Positions 11,082-21,406 of a stretch of DNA of 64,000 nucleotides are shown here, piece after piece (position 1 is the first letter of the stretch; each line of letters begins with the position of its first letter). The notes below the pieces were generated by a model that had not been told where the DNA came from, did no database searches, and saw only the letters and a program-made list of their open reading frames with translations. A program made the position numbers and the translations under genes. The stretch comes from Exobasidium rhododendri (lineage: Eukaryota; Basidiomycota; Exobasidiomycetes; Exobasidiales; Exobasidiaceae), in the NCBI GenBank assembly GCA_026210745.1, contig CP110631.1, forward strand, positions 186,001 to 250,000, given 5' to 3'.

Positions 11082-11540
11082 ATGCAACTCACGACACTCT
11101 CCCTCCTTCCCATCGTCGCTTCGGCCTTCTATGCCAGTGTGCATGCTCAACCCATCGAAGATTCTGTCCCAGTCGTGGAAAAGAGAGAAATCCCAGGCAT
11201 CAACGACTGCCGCTTCACCAAGCTACCACTCCCTCGAATGGTCCTCCATTCCAACATGAAGAAGATTGCCACTTCTCAAACGCCCAAGTGGTACAGCGGT
11301 GACAATCCAAATGATCCTGCCATGTCGTTCATTGTCGAGCAAGACCCTGTCGGAGATTCCAAGGCAATCATCGTGACATCGAATGCGATCGGTGACTTCT
11401 CCTTCTCCATCAACTTGCAAGGTCCAAACCTCTCCGAGAAAAGGTGGTACGACATCAAGAACGTAGCAAGGACGCCGGCTAAATGCTCCATCAACTCGGA
11501 CTTGGACATTACCGCGGTCAGCTTCTACGACAAGGTCTAA
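11082..11540 (+). CDS. Small secreted protein, paralogue of the 9478 gene
   Basis: A single exon of 152 residues with signal peptide MQLTTLSLLPIVASAFYASV. It aligns with the 9478 gene along its whole length: the QP(V/I)E segment after the signal, (E)IPGI, the two cysteines (INDC and AKCSI), KYWSG versus KWYSG, and VVGNFYYSLDL versus AIGDFSFSINL. An EKR site at about residue 36 (VVEKREIPGI) fits Kex2-type processing, which would give a mature ~116-residue peptide. The ATG at 11082 is preferred over an upstream open stretch that starts at a non-ATG codon. No known function or domain was recognised. Divergent orientation with its paralogue points to an inverted duplication. Confidence 0.82.
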   Translation: MQLTTLSLLPIVASAFYASVHAQPIEDSVPVVEKREIPGINDCRFTKLPLPRMVLHSNMKKIATSQTPKWYSGDNPNDPAMSFIVEQDPVGDSKAIIVTSNAIGDFSFSINLQGPNLSEKRWYDIKNVARTPAKCSINSDLDITAVSFYDKV

Positions 11541-12726
11541 TAAAGAAAAGATCAAGGCAAGATTTACCATTGCAGCGGGCAGAAGCAAGACCAGAAAGGA
11601 GCACAGAGCCGCTCGCTGTCAGATGCAGTCAAAGAGGAGTAGCTTCTACGCCGGTCTGTACCACATCATCGAACATCTTCTGCCCTTGCCATCATTTTCA
11701 TGTAACGATCTCCCTTTTTCATGCCCCCACCGACTGAGAATACTGTCATTCGTGTTGATCCACTACAAATTAGTGTTGTGCTGAGGGAAGGCCTGAGCGA
11801 TGATATAAAGATGGTAGGTTCTGCATGTACGAAAAACACGGTGAGAAGCGTACGTCCAGTGAAGTGTATCGGGAAGTAAGTATATGTTCTGTCCGGAGGA
11901 GGAAGCGCGAGATCACGAAGAACATTCTCCTCTGTGCTATTCAAGCCCATTCCAAATTGGGCGGAAATTCACACGCGCCAATTTCGGGACGTTGCCTGAG
12001 TCGTCTTTCCAGTTCGCATGCCTTGCAACTTTCCACAAGACAGGAAGCGCGCCCCAAAGGAAGACATATCCAACGCTAAGGGTAGTAGTAGCCAATGCGT
12101 CTCTGTACCAGCGGAAAAGACGCGTTCTAAATACTGTAATTCTGAGAAAAGATAAAAATGCCCGCACAAGAGACTAGGCTCTCAGAGATACAGGTCATTT
12201 GCGACTGAACGCACTCTGCCTGTGTCTCTTCCTCTTCGCACGCCGAATTTGGTCATAGTGATGTGTGCAACCCACCCGGACACAGTCTCGTGCCTGCCTC
12301 TAAAGCTCCGTAGTCGGTATAGAGAAATGTAACTGTGCACTATCCTTCCGCATAGGCAACAGCCCTGCCTGCCTGTGTATCGTCCGTCCCATATGCGCCA
12401 CATCCAAAAGAGCGGTGCGAGAGCGTTCCCGGGGCATAAACACACACACACATGCATATCTAGCTAAATAATTCATTGTCTACCGCATCTGACAGGCAGG
12501 TAGAGTCGATCGTAGGTAGAAGCGTGCGAATCGAAAAGTCGCCATAGGGTACCACAAAAAGCAGCATGCATTCGAAGCTAGCAGGGATAAGGAAGTGACG
12601 GGAAGCATAAGAATCACGGACATCTTCTACCTCTTGTCTCTCCTTGCATCGTTGCGTACCTCTTCGCTCTACTCCTCTTCCCCTTTTTTCTTCCTCATTT
12701 AACACTTCTCGATAGCCTTGACCAGC
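11541..12726. other. Intergenic, no gene seen
   Basis: A 1.2-kb spacer. Several open frames of 60-95 codons overlap each other on both strands and have no recognisable motif or splice logic. A short CA repeat lies near 12439-12452. Confidence 0.5.
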
Positions 12727-13443
12727 ATGAACAGCCAGCCCTCCTCCTGCTCGCTATTCCCCGACATCACGCTCCCCTCGCCCTCCTCGCCCTCAAAGCA
12801 ACATCTCAACTGGGACAAACAAAGTCGGGCTGGCATGGTAAAGACCAGATCTGAAGCAGCATATAACGCAGTTCTCGACGGAGACCTCACCCTCGACATG
12901 ATGCTAAGCATGGACCTCGATTGGCAAGGTCTAGCGGTCGGCATTCAATGGCAGAAGCAAAACACTCACGACATGGAGTCGAAAGCGGCGTCATCGAGTG
13001 CGTTAGTCGACACGAAGAAGGTCGTCAATGTTAGTCATCGCAAGAGGAAGATTGGAAAGGCACTGTCGATACTTCCAATATCATCACCTGGGTCGCGCTC
13101 TGAATTGTCACCCTGCCAATGCGAAAGAACCCCCGATCTCGTCTTTGATCAAGCATCGATAGCGTCGCCGAGTATATCCAACTTTGAACTGTCTCCTCGA
13201 CTTGGCCGCACACACGACTACCTTTCACCGCACTACTTTTCACCGAGACAATCGAGCTCCTCACAAGCGCACCTCTTCAGCCCCGCATCGGACGTCTCTG
13301 TCGCAACACCTCCAGTCCTGCTGTCTTGCACTCCAGCCTACTACAGCGACCACACAGACCTGCTCCTGCATACATTCTGCAAGACGGACGCGGACGACGA
13401 GCCGATATTTACTGTTCCACAACGATCAAGCAGTATAGAGTGA
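12727..13443 (+). CDS. Ser/Pro-rich protein of unknown function
   Basis: A single exon of about 238 residues beginning MNSQPSSCSLFPD. Composition is dominated by Ser, Pro, Thr and Leu, with many SP/SPS dipeptides (LPSPSSPSK, SISNFELSPRL, HYFSPRQSSSS), suggesting an intrinsically disordered, possibly phosphorylated protein. A short acidic-hydrophobic segment (GDLTLDMMLSMDLDWQGL, around residue 56) could form an amphipathic helix, and a basic stretch (SHRKRKIGKA, around residue 103) could be a nuclear localisation signal. No signal peptide or catalytic motif is present. A regulatory role is a loose inference. The ATG was chosen as the first in-frame ATG in a pyrimidine-rich leader. Confidence 0.5.
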   Translation: MNSQPSSCSLFPDITLPSPSSPSKQHLNWDKQSRAGMVKTRSEAAYNAVLDGDLTLDMMLSMDLDWQGLAVGIQWQKQNTHDMESKAASSSALVDTKKVVNVSHRKRKIGKALSILPISSPGSRSELSPCQCERTPDLVFDQASIASPSISNFELSPRLGRTHDYLSPHYFSPRQSSSSQAHLFSPASDVSVATPPVLLSCTPAYYSDHTDLLLHTFCKTDADDEPIFTVPQRSSSIE

Positions 13444-13879
13444 CGAGTGACAAGATGTTCATAGTCAAAAGGGAGGAGGGGGTATCATCACCGGCCTTGC
13501 AGGGCCATCGTGGCTTACTGTGCTCCGTCGTGATCGTGTCAACACTGACTCTGTAATGCTACAAAACAAGACACGAGAGATGGAGCTGCACTGTGTATAT
13601 TAAATCATTATAGTCTATTTCATATAGATATGCATTCTACCATACCATATTGTGCTCAAGCCACACAGCTATATATACTCACAACAATAGAGTCGGCTTC
13701 GAGACACGTGGCCGAGCCCAAGTCCCTCGCACACAAGCGAGCCTGGCCTCTGCGCGATGATGATGTGGGACCGCGTTATGGGGACCGTGCGCCAGCGCCG
13801 ATGACGAAGAAGGCCCTGCGTCCTTCCCCTTAGGTACACATGAAGCGAGGCGCTTTGTATGCAGTGTAATTGGAAGAGC

Positions 13880-13886
13880 TATAAAG
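13880..13886 (+). promoter_or_regulatory. TATA box of the Grg1/ccg-1-like gene
   Basis: TATAAAG, about 100 bases upstream of the ATG, followed by a C/T-rich stretch. This arrangement is typical of strongly expressed fungal genes. Confidence 0.6.
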
Positions 13887-13950
13887 AGAGCGGCAATACG
13901 GGTCCACTCGATCTACTTTTTCCATCCTTCCTTCTTCACTACCCGCAACC

Positions 13951-13974
13951 AACACACACACACACAAACACACA
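13951..13974. repeat. CA dinucleotide repeat in the Grg1-like 5' leader
   Basis: Acacacacacacacaaacac-type run just before the start codon of the Grg1/ccg-1-like gene, probably transcribed as 5' UTR. Confidence 0.75.
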
Positions 13975-13985
13975 ACAGTTTCATA

Positions 13986-14312
13986 ATGTTCCGCGCTTCA
14001 TCCATCATCTTCAAGGACGCACCCAAGAGTGTGACCCAGACCGTCAAGGACGCTGCGTGAGTTCTATGTTTCCTCCTTTTTAACACTATAGCCTGAAGCT
14101 TACAACGTTGTGATGACAGGTCCTACGTCGCCGAGACTGTTGCAGGAGGTGGTGCCACTGCCTCCAAGGAAGCCAATAAGGCCGTTGCAAAGGACAGCGA
14201 TGCCTCTGCTTCCACTAGACTAGGAGCCGCAAAGGATGCTGTTGGTGACAAGGTCAACGAAGTCAAGCACAACGCTACTGCTGAAGTCGACAAGCAGAGC
14301 GCCAAGCACTAG
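13986..14312 (+). CDS. Grg1/ccg-1 family glucose-repressible/clock-controlled small protein
   Basis: Two exons, 13986..14056 and 14120..14312, encode 87 residues. The core, SYVAETVAGGGATASKEANK followed by VAKDSDASASTRLGAAKDAV and GDKVNEVKH, matches the fungal family of Neurospora grg-1/ccg-1. These are small hydrophilic, heat-stable-looking proteins induced by starvation, stress or the clock. Their molecular role is not established. The N-terminus (MFRASSIIFKDAPKSVTQTVKDAA) is longer than I expect for this family and is basic-amphipathic, perhaps a mitochondrial presequence. The intron at 14057-14119 has a GTGAGT donor and ACAG acceptor. A good TATA box supports strong expression. Confidence 0.88.
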
Positions 14313-14969
14313 GTAGATTTCCCGTGTCGCCAACGAGCAATGCCAAAAATTACTATGTCGTTTCTTGTCTCCTTTCACTGCCTGAGGCGTGTGTCATGCT
14401 TGTTCTCCTCGTGTCAATCGGCCATGGTAAAGGCCCTGCCAAAGAGCACGACAAATGGGGGCAAGTGAGGGAATGGTTTGTGAGGATGTACCTTCCAGAG
14501 GGATGAGTCCGACTCCTTACTCTGACTGAGAGTTTGCTTACTCACCTGTATTGGCAGACTGAGAAAGCCATACCCAGCACGAGCCCCAATGACCGCCATC
14601 CCTTTCCTTTGTCTTTGTTCATATATGTCAATTGTGGCCCGTCTGGGTCACGTCTAGAAATCTTCAATGTAGACTGGTCAAGAGTATAATCCACATGTAC
14701 TACCACGGTCAACGCAACAAGCAGGCAAGCAGACAAGGTGTGGTAGAAGTCATCATCGAATTTGGGGTATTATGAAGCAGCGGTACACACGAAAGAGTAT
14801 TTGAGTTGAGGTGTACGAGGAGTGTTGGGTCGTCTAGTGTCTAAGAGGGAGATTAGGTAAAGATTTTAGATCGAGTAGAAGGAGGATAGTAACGGGAGGG
14901 ATTATTTATTTTGATATAAGAAGAGGAGGAAGGTGAAGGGTAAAACGAACCGTGGAAGGACACGAGATA
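14313..14969. other. Intergenic between convergent genes, no gene seen
   Basis: A 3'-to-3' spacer between the Grg1-like gene and the heme peroxidase gene. It has A/T-rich stretches near 14880-14925 and no coding signal. Confidence 0.55.
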
Positions 14970-16260
14970 CTATCGACCGATACCGCTGCCGGAACCGTTG
15001 CTTGGGGTGCCAGTCTCGGAGAAGTCGCAGTTGAAAGCGCCCTTGAAGAGCGGTGCCATGGCCTGCTCGACGAAGCTTCCAATCGCAGCGATCGCCTCAC
15101 CACCAAGACCACCCGTACCGACGTCAGCCAACGTGGTGAAGAGGAAACAGCCTGCCTCGTATGGCTCTGTGGGTAGATCAACGTTGAAGGGGACAAAGTT
15201 GTCGGTGCCTTGGTTCTGTCCAGGCGCAGTGAAGGTGGACAAGTCAGTGGTGTAGTCGACGACGTCGCCAGCAAGGCCTGTAAGAGTGTACGCATCACCT
15301 CTCTTGAACCAGTTGGCGGGGAAAGTCTCGTTCAAGAAGAAAGCCTCAACGTTGAAAGCATCGGGGATTCCAGAAGTAGGTCCACTGAAGGTAGGAAGAG
15401 CACGAGGGATAAAGGAGCGCTCTGCGATACCAACAGCGATGTACTTGGCACCAGCGTAGAATTCGGGATTATCTGCCACACCCTCGTCGTAGGTGATCTT
15501 ACGCTCCTTTTTCCACATGGCGGCACCGTAGTTGCCGTCATCGTATAGAGCAGCATAGCCCTTGATCTTGTCCCATCGACTTTGCTGGAAGCTGTGATTG
15601 TCACCAAAGTAAGTGTCGTTCCTGCTCATGGATCCGTCGATCTGAACGAAGATTAAGGGAAGAGAGTCAGAACTCTATTCAATATAAACAAGGTATACAG
15701 TGACCCACCTCGAATGGTCCGTGATTATCGAGCCCCTTTGCAGGCCCAAGCGTGTTGGGGACTCGCGAGTCAGGTCCGGAGATGCTCATCAGTCCGGTGC
15801 CGAGATCACCTCCTGCGAGAAGTCCAAGACCACTGAGGAAGGTGCACAAATCGTATCCGAATCCAAATGCCTGTTGACAACCGTTGGAAGCTTCGGCGAA
15901 GTTGGTGATTCCGTTTCGAGCAATGTAACCGTGGTTCGCCATGGTGTTCATGGTCGGGCACAAGCCTCGAATGTCCGTCGACGTCGGTGCGATGTAAGGG
16001 TGAGCATCGTCCGGGATGAGTTCTACGATCTGATTCTGGGGCGTAGGCAGATCGATGGCGGCAAGGACGCCCGTGAGAGGAGACAAGAGACCTCCAATAA
16101 GATCACGGACTTCGTACTTTCCACCGTTCTTGGCGGTACGTTCAGCGATGATGTCACGGACAGTGTGGCCGGGAGATGTCTTGAGCGCCATGTGAGGGAA
16201 GGCGGAGATGGTCTGGACACCGGCAATGGCGGCCACAGCGCAAGCAGAGCTGAATTTCAT
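14970..16260 (-). CDS. Secreted heme-thiolate peroxidase (chloroperoxidase/peroxygenase family)
   Basis: Two exons, 16260..15709 and 15641..14970, encode about 407 residues. A signal peptide (MKFSSACAVAAIAGVQTISA) indicates secretion. The heme-ligand region reads RGLCPTMNTMANHGYIARNG with Cys101, where family members normally have PCP; here Pro is replaced by Leu. The second motif spans the intron: PFE-IDGSMSRND (Glu184, Asp186). This is the EGD/EHD metal-site motif with Ile in the middle position. A distal Glu segment is present (VEAFFLNETFPANW). The length fits the long class of unspecific peroxygenase-like proteins. Expected chemistry is peroxide-driven oxygen insertion or halogenation on small aromatics or alkanes. 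Whether the altered motifs keep peroxygenase activity is unknown. It is transcribed towards the Grg1-like gene. Confidence 0.88.
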
Positions 16261-18497
16261 GGTGACGATAATAAAGGATGCAGGAGGGTGTTATAGGGAG
16301 AGAGAATGAAGAATAATACGTGAAAGAGAGTGTGAGGGAGGAGGTGGGGTCTGGAGATGCCAAGAAAGAGCTTGACCGTCTGCCCTTTTTAATCGATTCC
16401 ATCTCCACTGGGACGTAGCATTCTCTTATCGCGGGAATGTTAGCGCAACGTCTTACCATCCTCTGTGATGCGATTGGCTCCGTCTGCCCTCAGAGATCCT
16501 CAGACAAAGATTGCAGAGGGCAAATCTGAAGACTAAAGAGATGCAACGAATCAAAGTTGCGGTCTCGTCTTCTCTTGCGATAGAGATAGCGATTCGACAC
16601 TAGCAAAACCTTCTCCTGTAGAACCTGGAGAGAGACTAAAGAAGAGATTAGGGACGATCATGGATGCATTTGAGCCAATGAGAAGGGATGATTTGCGATG
16701 TTGCTGCTATCGGACAGTAGAACGAGGGGATTGGGTTAGTCGCCCGTCTGCAATTACACAGAACCGACCTAGTGATAACTGACTAGCTGCGAATGCACAA
16801 CAATGCGAACACAGAAGGATTGCAAGGATGACAGCTTTGCAGGCCAGCGACGACGGTGTCTCAGTGGAGTACATCGTTTTGAAAGCTACTCGAGTACGGG
16901 CTTCCCTCCAATCAAACGTCGGGAGTTACGACGTTAGACAGAGCTGATGTGCTGCGATCTCGATTGATTGAGTCTGCCTTAGCTCCTTTTATTAGCATCT
17001 CATTGGAGAAGAAGGAATTCAACCGACATGGGAAAATTTCGTCGTCAGGATCAAGATAATGAAGAAAGACAATAGTCATATGTTGCTGTCGCAGCCGTAC
17101 CGATCATCTCCGCCTATACCGCGACACACTCATGTGCGAAGATAAGCAAATCGAAGCTAAGAAGAGGCAGTGACTGTGTGAAGGATAGGTAAGCGGGGTA
17201 TCCTTCTGTTTAAAGTACGATTACGCGGAGCACACTCTCTCCCTCCATCTATTATTATCCCTATCTTTATCTCTGCTCTTAGAAAGAAGGACTCCTGGAA
17301 AGAAGGTTCGATAGTGCGATCTCCATCAAAGATAAGGAAAGAAAATCGCCATTCACATTTCTCCTCTGTTTTTGACAAGTCCGAATCTCGCTTTAAGGGT
17401 TCTTCTCTCTGCCTGACAAGCTTTTGTCCCCGAGCGGTACACTTTCGAGGCTAAGGAGAGATCATTATGCAGCTGCTGTTTAATTAAACGCGCGCGTCTT
17501 TGCAAGTTCTTCCTTATCTTCAGATCGAGATGCGAACCGGTCTCAAACGCTTCGAGTGGTCCTGAAGGATGAGGAAGCGATGCGGAGAATGGTAGAGATA
17601 CAAAAAGAAAGTATTGCTAGCATTGATGGACTTCCCCAGCTGCCAATGAAAAAGCGCGCTAAGGAATGGAGAAGGGCATCACCGCATGTCGCTCTTCCCC
17701 CCCCTTACCGTGACCTCCTGCAGCGCGCCATCACACGGGAGGAGCATGCAGTCTCTTATCTTTCCAGCGTACACACGTTCAATCTATGCACAGCTCCCGA
17801 TTGACAGGAAATCAGCTGATAATCGTCGTCTTCAGGTCTATGATTGTGAGATAAGGAGGGGGATTAAGACTACGTTTGGTGAATGATGCAGATGTTTCTC
17901 GGGCCAATCACGACGTCGCACGGTGGATATTCACATGAGCAGGGATTATTGATGTCCCATATTACCGTGAGGAAAGGAATGACCCTGCCAACCAGCATTG
18001 GATACAATGTAGCAACTCCTGGCGACGTCCTTTACAGGCATTTGACCTTCTTTCACTGTCAAGGCTTTCTCAGGATGCGAGGATCAATCATCCAACGGGC
18101 ATAAGTGTGGGCTAGCTCTATCGTGTGATAGGAGTGAGTCTACCTTTGCCTCAATAATGAACTTTCATGGTTATCTTCTTACATCGACAACAAGCAATTT
18201 CACGCGCTCTTCACTGCGATAAGACTGGAAATCATGTTGACTCCTGAAGTACATACTGCACCTCAGAGAAAGCTTGACTGAACACATGCAGCCGACGAAT
18301 CAAGCAAGTCATCTGCCGCCCAGAAGTGAGCGCACTCCCTCACACGAATGTCTGGAGAAAAAGAGAGTGAGAATTATGTCGAGTGGGAAGGTGTGAGCTG
18401 CTTGCCACGTGGAGCAGAGTCGGTGCAAGTTTAGCCTGAATGAAGAGTGCAATTCAATTAAGCTCTTGTTGATATTCCACCTCAAAAGCGACTCGAC
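16261..18497. other. 2.2-kb gene-poor stretch
   Basis: Upstream of both the peroxidase gene (minus strand) and the DUF1349 gene (plus strand), so it should hold two promoters. Short open frames (for example 17157-17378 minus and 17556-17804 plus) show no motif. There is an AT-then-GC block, ttaattaaacgcgcgcg, near 17481. No repeat or mobile-element signature was seen. Confidence 0.5.
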
Positions 18498-19313
18498 ATG
18501 TTCCGCTTGGCTTCATTTGCGCCGCGTCCTATACAAAACCTGATCATGGCCTCTGCCCTCGTTCCCTTCGACTCGCATCGATGGAAGAGCAGGAACACAG
18601 ACAGTGCGAATAGATGTGATGCTACCAGTGCGAAGCTCATCATCGAGTCTGGCCCAAAGACTGATTGGTGGCGCACAGCAATTGGATCGGAGCCGGAGAG
18701 CGCAGCAAATCGCTCCTCGGGTCCTTTTACGTACGTCGAGGTGCCAAGCGATAAAGAGCACTGGAAGGCAGGAGCGTGGATCTCGGGCAGCTTCGATGAG
18801 AGGTTTAAGCAGGCTACACTGTTCATAGGAAGGCAGGGCTACGCAGATCAGGGCATCTGGGTGAAAGCGGGCATCGAAGTCGAGGATGGTCAGCACAACG
18901 TCGGGTGAGTGAGGAGAGACACTCAGTCTGGAGGGTGACTGGCGCACATATTCTGACGACTCCTTATGCTACTCTACAGATGCGTTGTTGCGGCGCCTTA
19001 CTCGGACTGGTCCATATCACCGCTGACTCAGTCGATCGGATCGAAGCCCGGGGAAAGCAAGCTCTACATCCAATTCACAAGAGCGAAAGCCGATCTCTTC
19101 GTGCATTATGCTGTCGCTGATGCTGCTAGTCAGGGTCCCCCGATGCATCTTCAACTGCTGCGTGAGATCAAGGGCTTCGCTGTTCTTCCATCGCCTTCCA
19201 CGTCATCGTCCGAGGAAGACAGCGATGCCTGGCACGTAGGCGTCATGGTATGTGGTCCACTCAGTGAGGCGACAGTGGGGCAGTGGGAGTACTTCAGCGT
19301 GGACTTCTCGTAG
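18498..19313 (+). CDS. DUF1349 (concanavalin A-like) protein
   Basis: Two exons, 18498..18904 and 18980..19313, encode about 246 residues. The order of conserved pieces fits DUF1349, a single jelly-roll (lectin/glucanase-like) fold. Pieces seen are KTDWWRTA near residue 55, FTYVEV near 77, GAWISGSFDERFKQATLF, YADQGIWVKAGIEVEDGQHNVG ending exon 1, and CVVAAPYSDWS opening exon 2. Members of this family are often linked to carbohydrate metabolism but have no proven enzymatic role. An alternative start at 18546 (MASALVPFD) would remove a short basic leader (FRLASFAPRP) that could be a weak mitochondrial signal. It lies 275 bases ahead of the co-directional aldolase gene, consistent with a shared sugar-related function (inference). 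Confidence 0.8.
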
Positions 19314-19588
19314 CCCATACTCTTTCAGGAGGAATCATGTACCTCATACCATCTGCGTCACTTCAGGGACTCTGTTGCATGGTGTCCACTGTGTAGAGGT
19401 GGAAAAATGACAAATATGATCAAACTCTAAAGGCATGAAAGTGGGGGAAAAGCGGGGAACAAGACGCTTTCCACCCCCACCCCCGCGCGTCACGCCTAAA
19501 CACTGTGAAGAGTGAAGGAGAAAGTGTGGTCGGGGTTTACATCTCTTCTCTTCCTCGTCACTCTCACTTCGCCACGATACTCTACAAC

Positions 19589-20890
19589 ATGAGCTCGACA
19601 AAGACGAACCTGACCCTGCGTATCTTGCATGCTGCCTCAAAGGGTAAATACGCTATCCTTGCACAGAGCTGTTATGGTCAGTCTGATGGTGAAGAGGAGG
19701 CCCCGCTCGGTAAACCCAGGTCAGCTGACAGGCAGGACGCACTTGTTCTCCCATCTCTGCTCTTCTGCAGACACACAGAGCGTCGTTGCTCTGATCAAGG
19801 CAGCGGAAGATGCAGACTCACCAGCCATAGCACAGCTCTTTCCAGTGACGATGGCACAGGTGCGTGTCCTTCTCTCATAGCTGCATGCGTGTGTGAGCGC
19901 GTTGAATGCTGAGACGCAGCGATACTTCTTCATCTTCCAGTTTGGGATCCACTTTGTACGCTATGTGGTAGAAGCCTGTCATGCGGCAAAGGTGCCGATC
20001 TCAGTTCATGTCGATCACGCAGGCAACGACGAGGATATAAGTCGAGTGCTGGACTTTGCTGATCAAGGCGCTGCAGTGGACTCGATCATGATCGATTGTT
20101 CACACCACGAAACAGACGAGGAGAATATCGCCATGGCGAAACCGTACTGTCAACGTGCAGCTGCGCTTGGTATGGCGGTGGAAGTGGAGCTCGGAAGACT
20201 GGCTGGAGGAGAGGATGGCGTTCGAGTCATCGACGACGGAGCGCTCACAAAGCCGGCCAAGGGTGAGCAGATGAGGATATCGAGCAGGTGAAGGGGAGGG
20301 GGAAGACGTCAATAGGCTAATTATAGTGACTGTGAATCTAGCCAAGCGGTTCCTGAGTGAACTCAAGGTGGACGTGAGTCGACCCAGTTTATTGTCGTTT
20401 CCTGTGATCTCACGTGAAGCAATGCTGACCCCTTGTTCTGTCGGCACAGCTCCTCGCACCGAGCATCGGAAACATCCACGGCCGATACGTCAATCCTCCC
20501 AACTTCAAGCTTGAGCTCCTGGACGAATTGCAGCAAGAGATCGGTCCTGGTACAGACTCAAACGCACTACTCGTCCTTCATGGCACAGACGATCTACCTG
20601 ACTCTTTATTCCTCGATTGTCTCCATCGAGGTGCGATCAAGATGAACGTGAATAGCTGGGCTCGCGATCCGCAAGTAAAGTACTGGTGAGTGGTCATTCG
20701 TTGTCGAGAGCAAGGCTTTCTCCCTCTCTGATTAATGGGGTAAATCGCTCTCAGGGCCACCCACATCAAGGAACAGGGCCTGCCAGAGCTCTACGATGGG
20801 GGCATGAAAGAATTTTCGCGGGCGTGCACACGGTTCTTGCACTTGTTCGGGAGCGCCGGAAAAGCAAGCACTGTCCCTGCGACTTATTAA
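19589..20890 (+). CDS. Class II ketose-bisphosphate aldolase-like enzyme
   Basis: Six exons, 19589..19676, 19771..19859, 19941..20262, 20327..20373, 20450..20685 and 20755..20890, encode about 305 residues. It is a zinc-dependent class II aldolase of the fructose/tagatose-bisphosphate type. The expected sites are present: HVDHAG (catalytic Asp and metal His), MIDCSHHETDEEN (usually MIDGSH), EVELGRLAGGEDGV (metal Glu), SIGNIHGRY (metal His) and VLHGTDDLP (third metal His). The last stretch normally reads LHGGSG; the HGTD variant occurs in fungal relatives of unknown substrate. IKMNVNS supplies the phosphate-binding strand. True glycolytic fungal FBA is a longer, different subfamily, so this paralogue probably cleaves another ketose or sugar-acid phosphate. 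Frame continuity across all five introns is exact. Confidence 0.87.
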
Positions 20891-21406
20891 GAGCGACTTA
20901 TTGAGAGCGAAGAGTTTGTGCCATAATACTCTTATCGTGAGAAGGACCATGTATCCGAGCAATGACTTCAAATCATCATCATCATCATCACAAGGTAGTG
21001 AGACGTATACCTAGCTTGTTGATTTTGTGGAGAGAAAAAGGGATGTGGACAGGGGATATGACGAGCTTTGATTTGATGCGATCGAGGGGCATGCTTCATT
21101 TCAGGCTACTGATGAACGAACCTAAACAAGATCTTGATAATATCACTTCTCCGACCCCAAGAAATACCTATAAAATCCTTACGGTCGCTGACGCTCACTC
21201 GTCACGAGACCTATCAAAAATGAGTGCCATACCATACCATATCATCATCATCATCATCATCATTATCATCATTGTCATCATTGTCGTCGTGACTATTGCA
21301 AGGTCGAGCATTCTTGTTCAGGATATAAATACATTTTTTCTTTGTTCTGCGAGACGCTAATCTTCAAGACGGAAGAGACCGTTCCTTTTCGATTGATATC
21401 ATACTG
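20891..21406. other. Intergenic between convergent genes, trinucleotide repeats
   Basis: Contains two ATC/TCA microsatellites (about 20970-20992 and 21238-21285). No gene: the open frame across them would encode poly-His/poly-Ile and is repeat-driven. Confidence 0.6.
21238..21285. repeat. (ATC)n microsatellite, slightly degenerate
   Basis: About 16 ATC-type units with a few substitutions (atcattatcatcattgtcatc) between the converging aldolase and transporter genes. A shorter array of the same unit lies about 265 bases upstream. Confidence 0.85.

Larger units (their letters stand above)
13444..13985. other. Intergenic, promoter of the Grg1-like gene
   Basis: No gene seen. Contains a TATAAAG at 13880-13886, a pyrimidine-rich tract, and a CA repeat (13951-13974) in the presumed 5' UTR of the downstream gene. 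Confidence 0.6.

Noticed and set aside
15700-16296. 198-codon open frame antisense to the heme peroxidase
   Set aside because: It lies opposite the signal peptide and heme motif of the peroxidase and shows no motif.
17281-17330. tRNA-like GGTTCGATAG box
   Set aside because: A single B-box-like string without an A box or a cloverleaf that I could fold around it.
17556-17804. 82-codon plus-strand frame in the gene-poor stretch
   Set aside because: No motif, no promoter or splice signals, and no neighbouring exon that would extend it.
20962-21360. 132-codon open frame with poly-His and poly-Ile
   Set aside because: It is generated by two ATC/CAT microsatellites between convergent genes; there is no other coding character.
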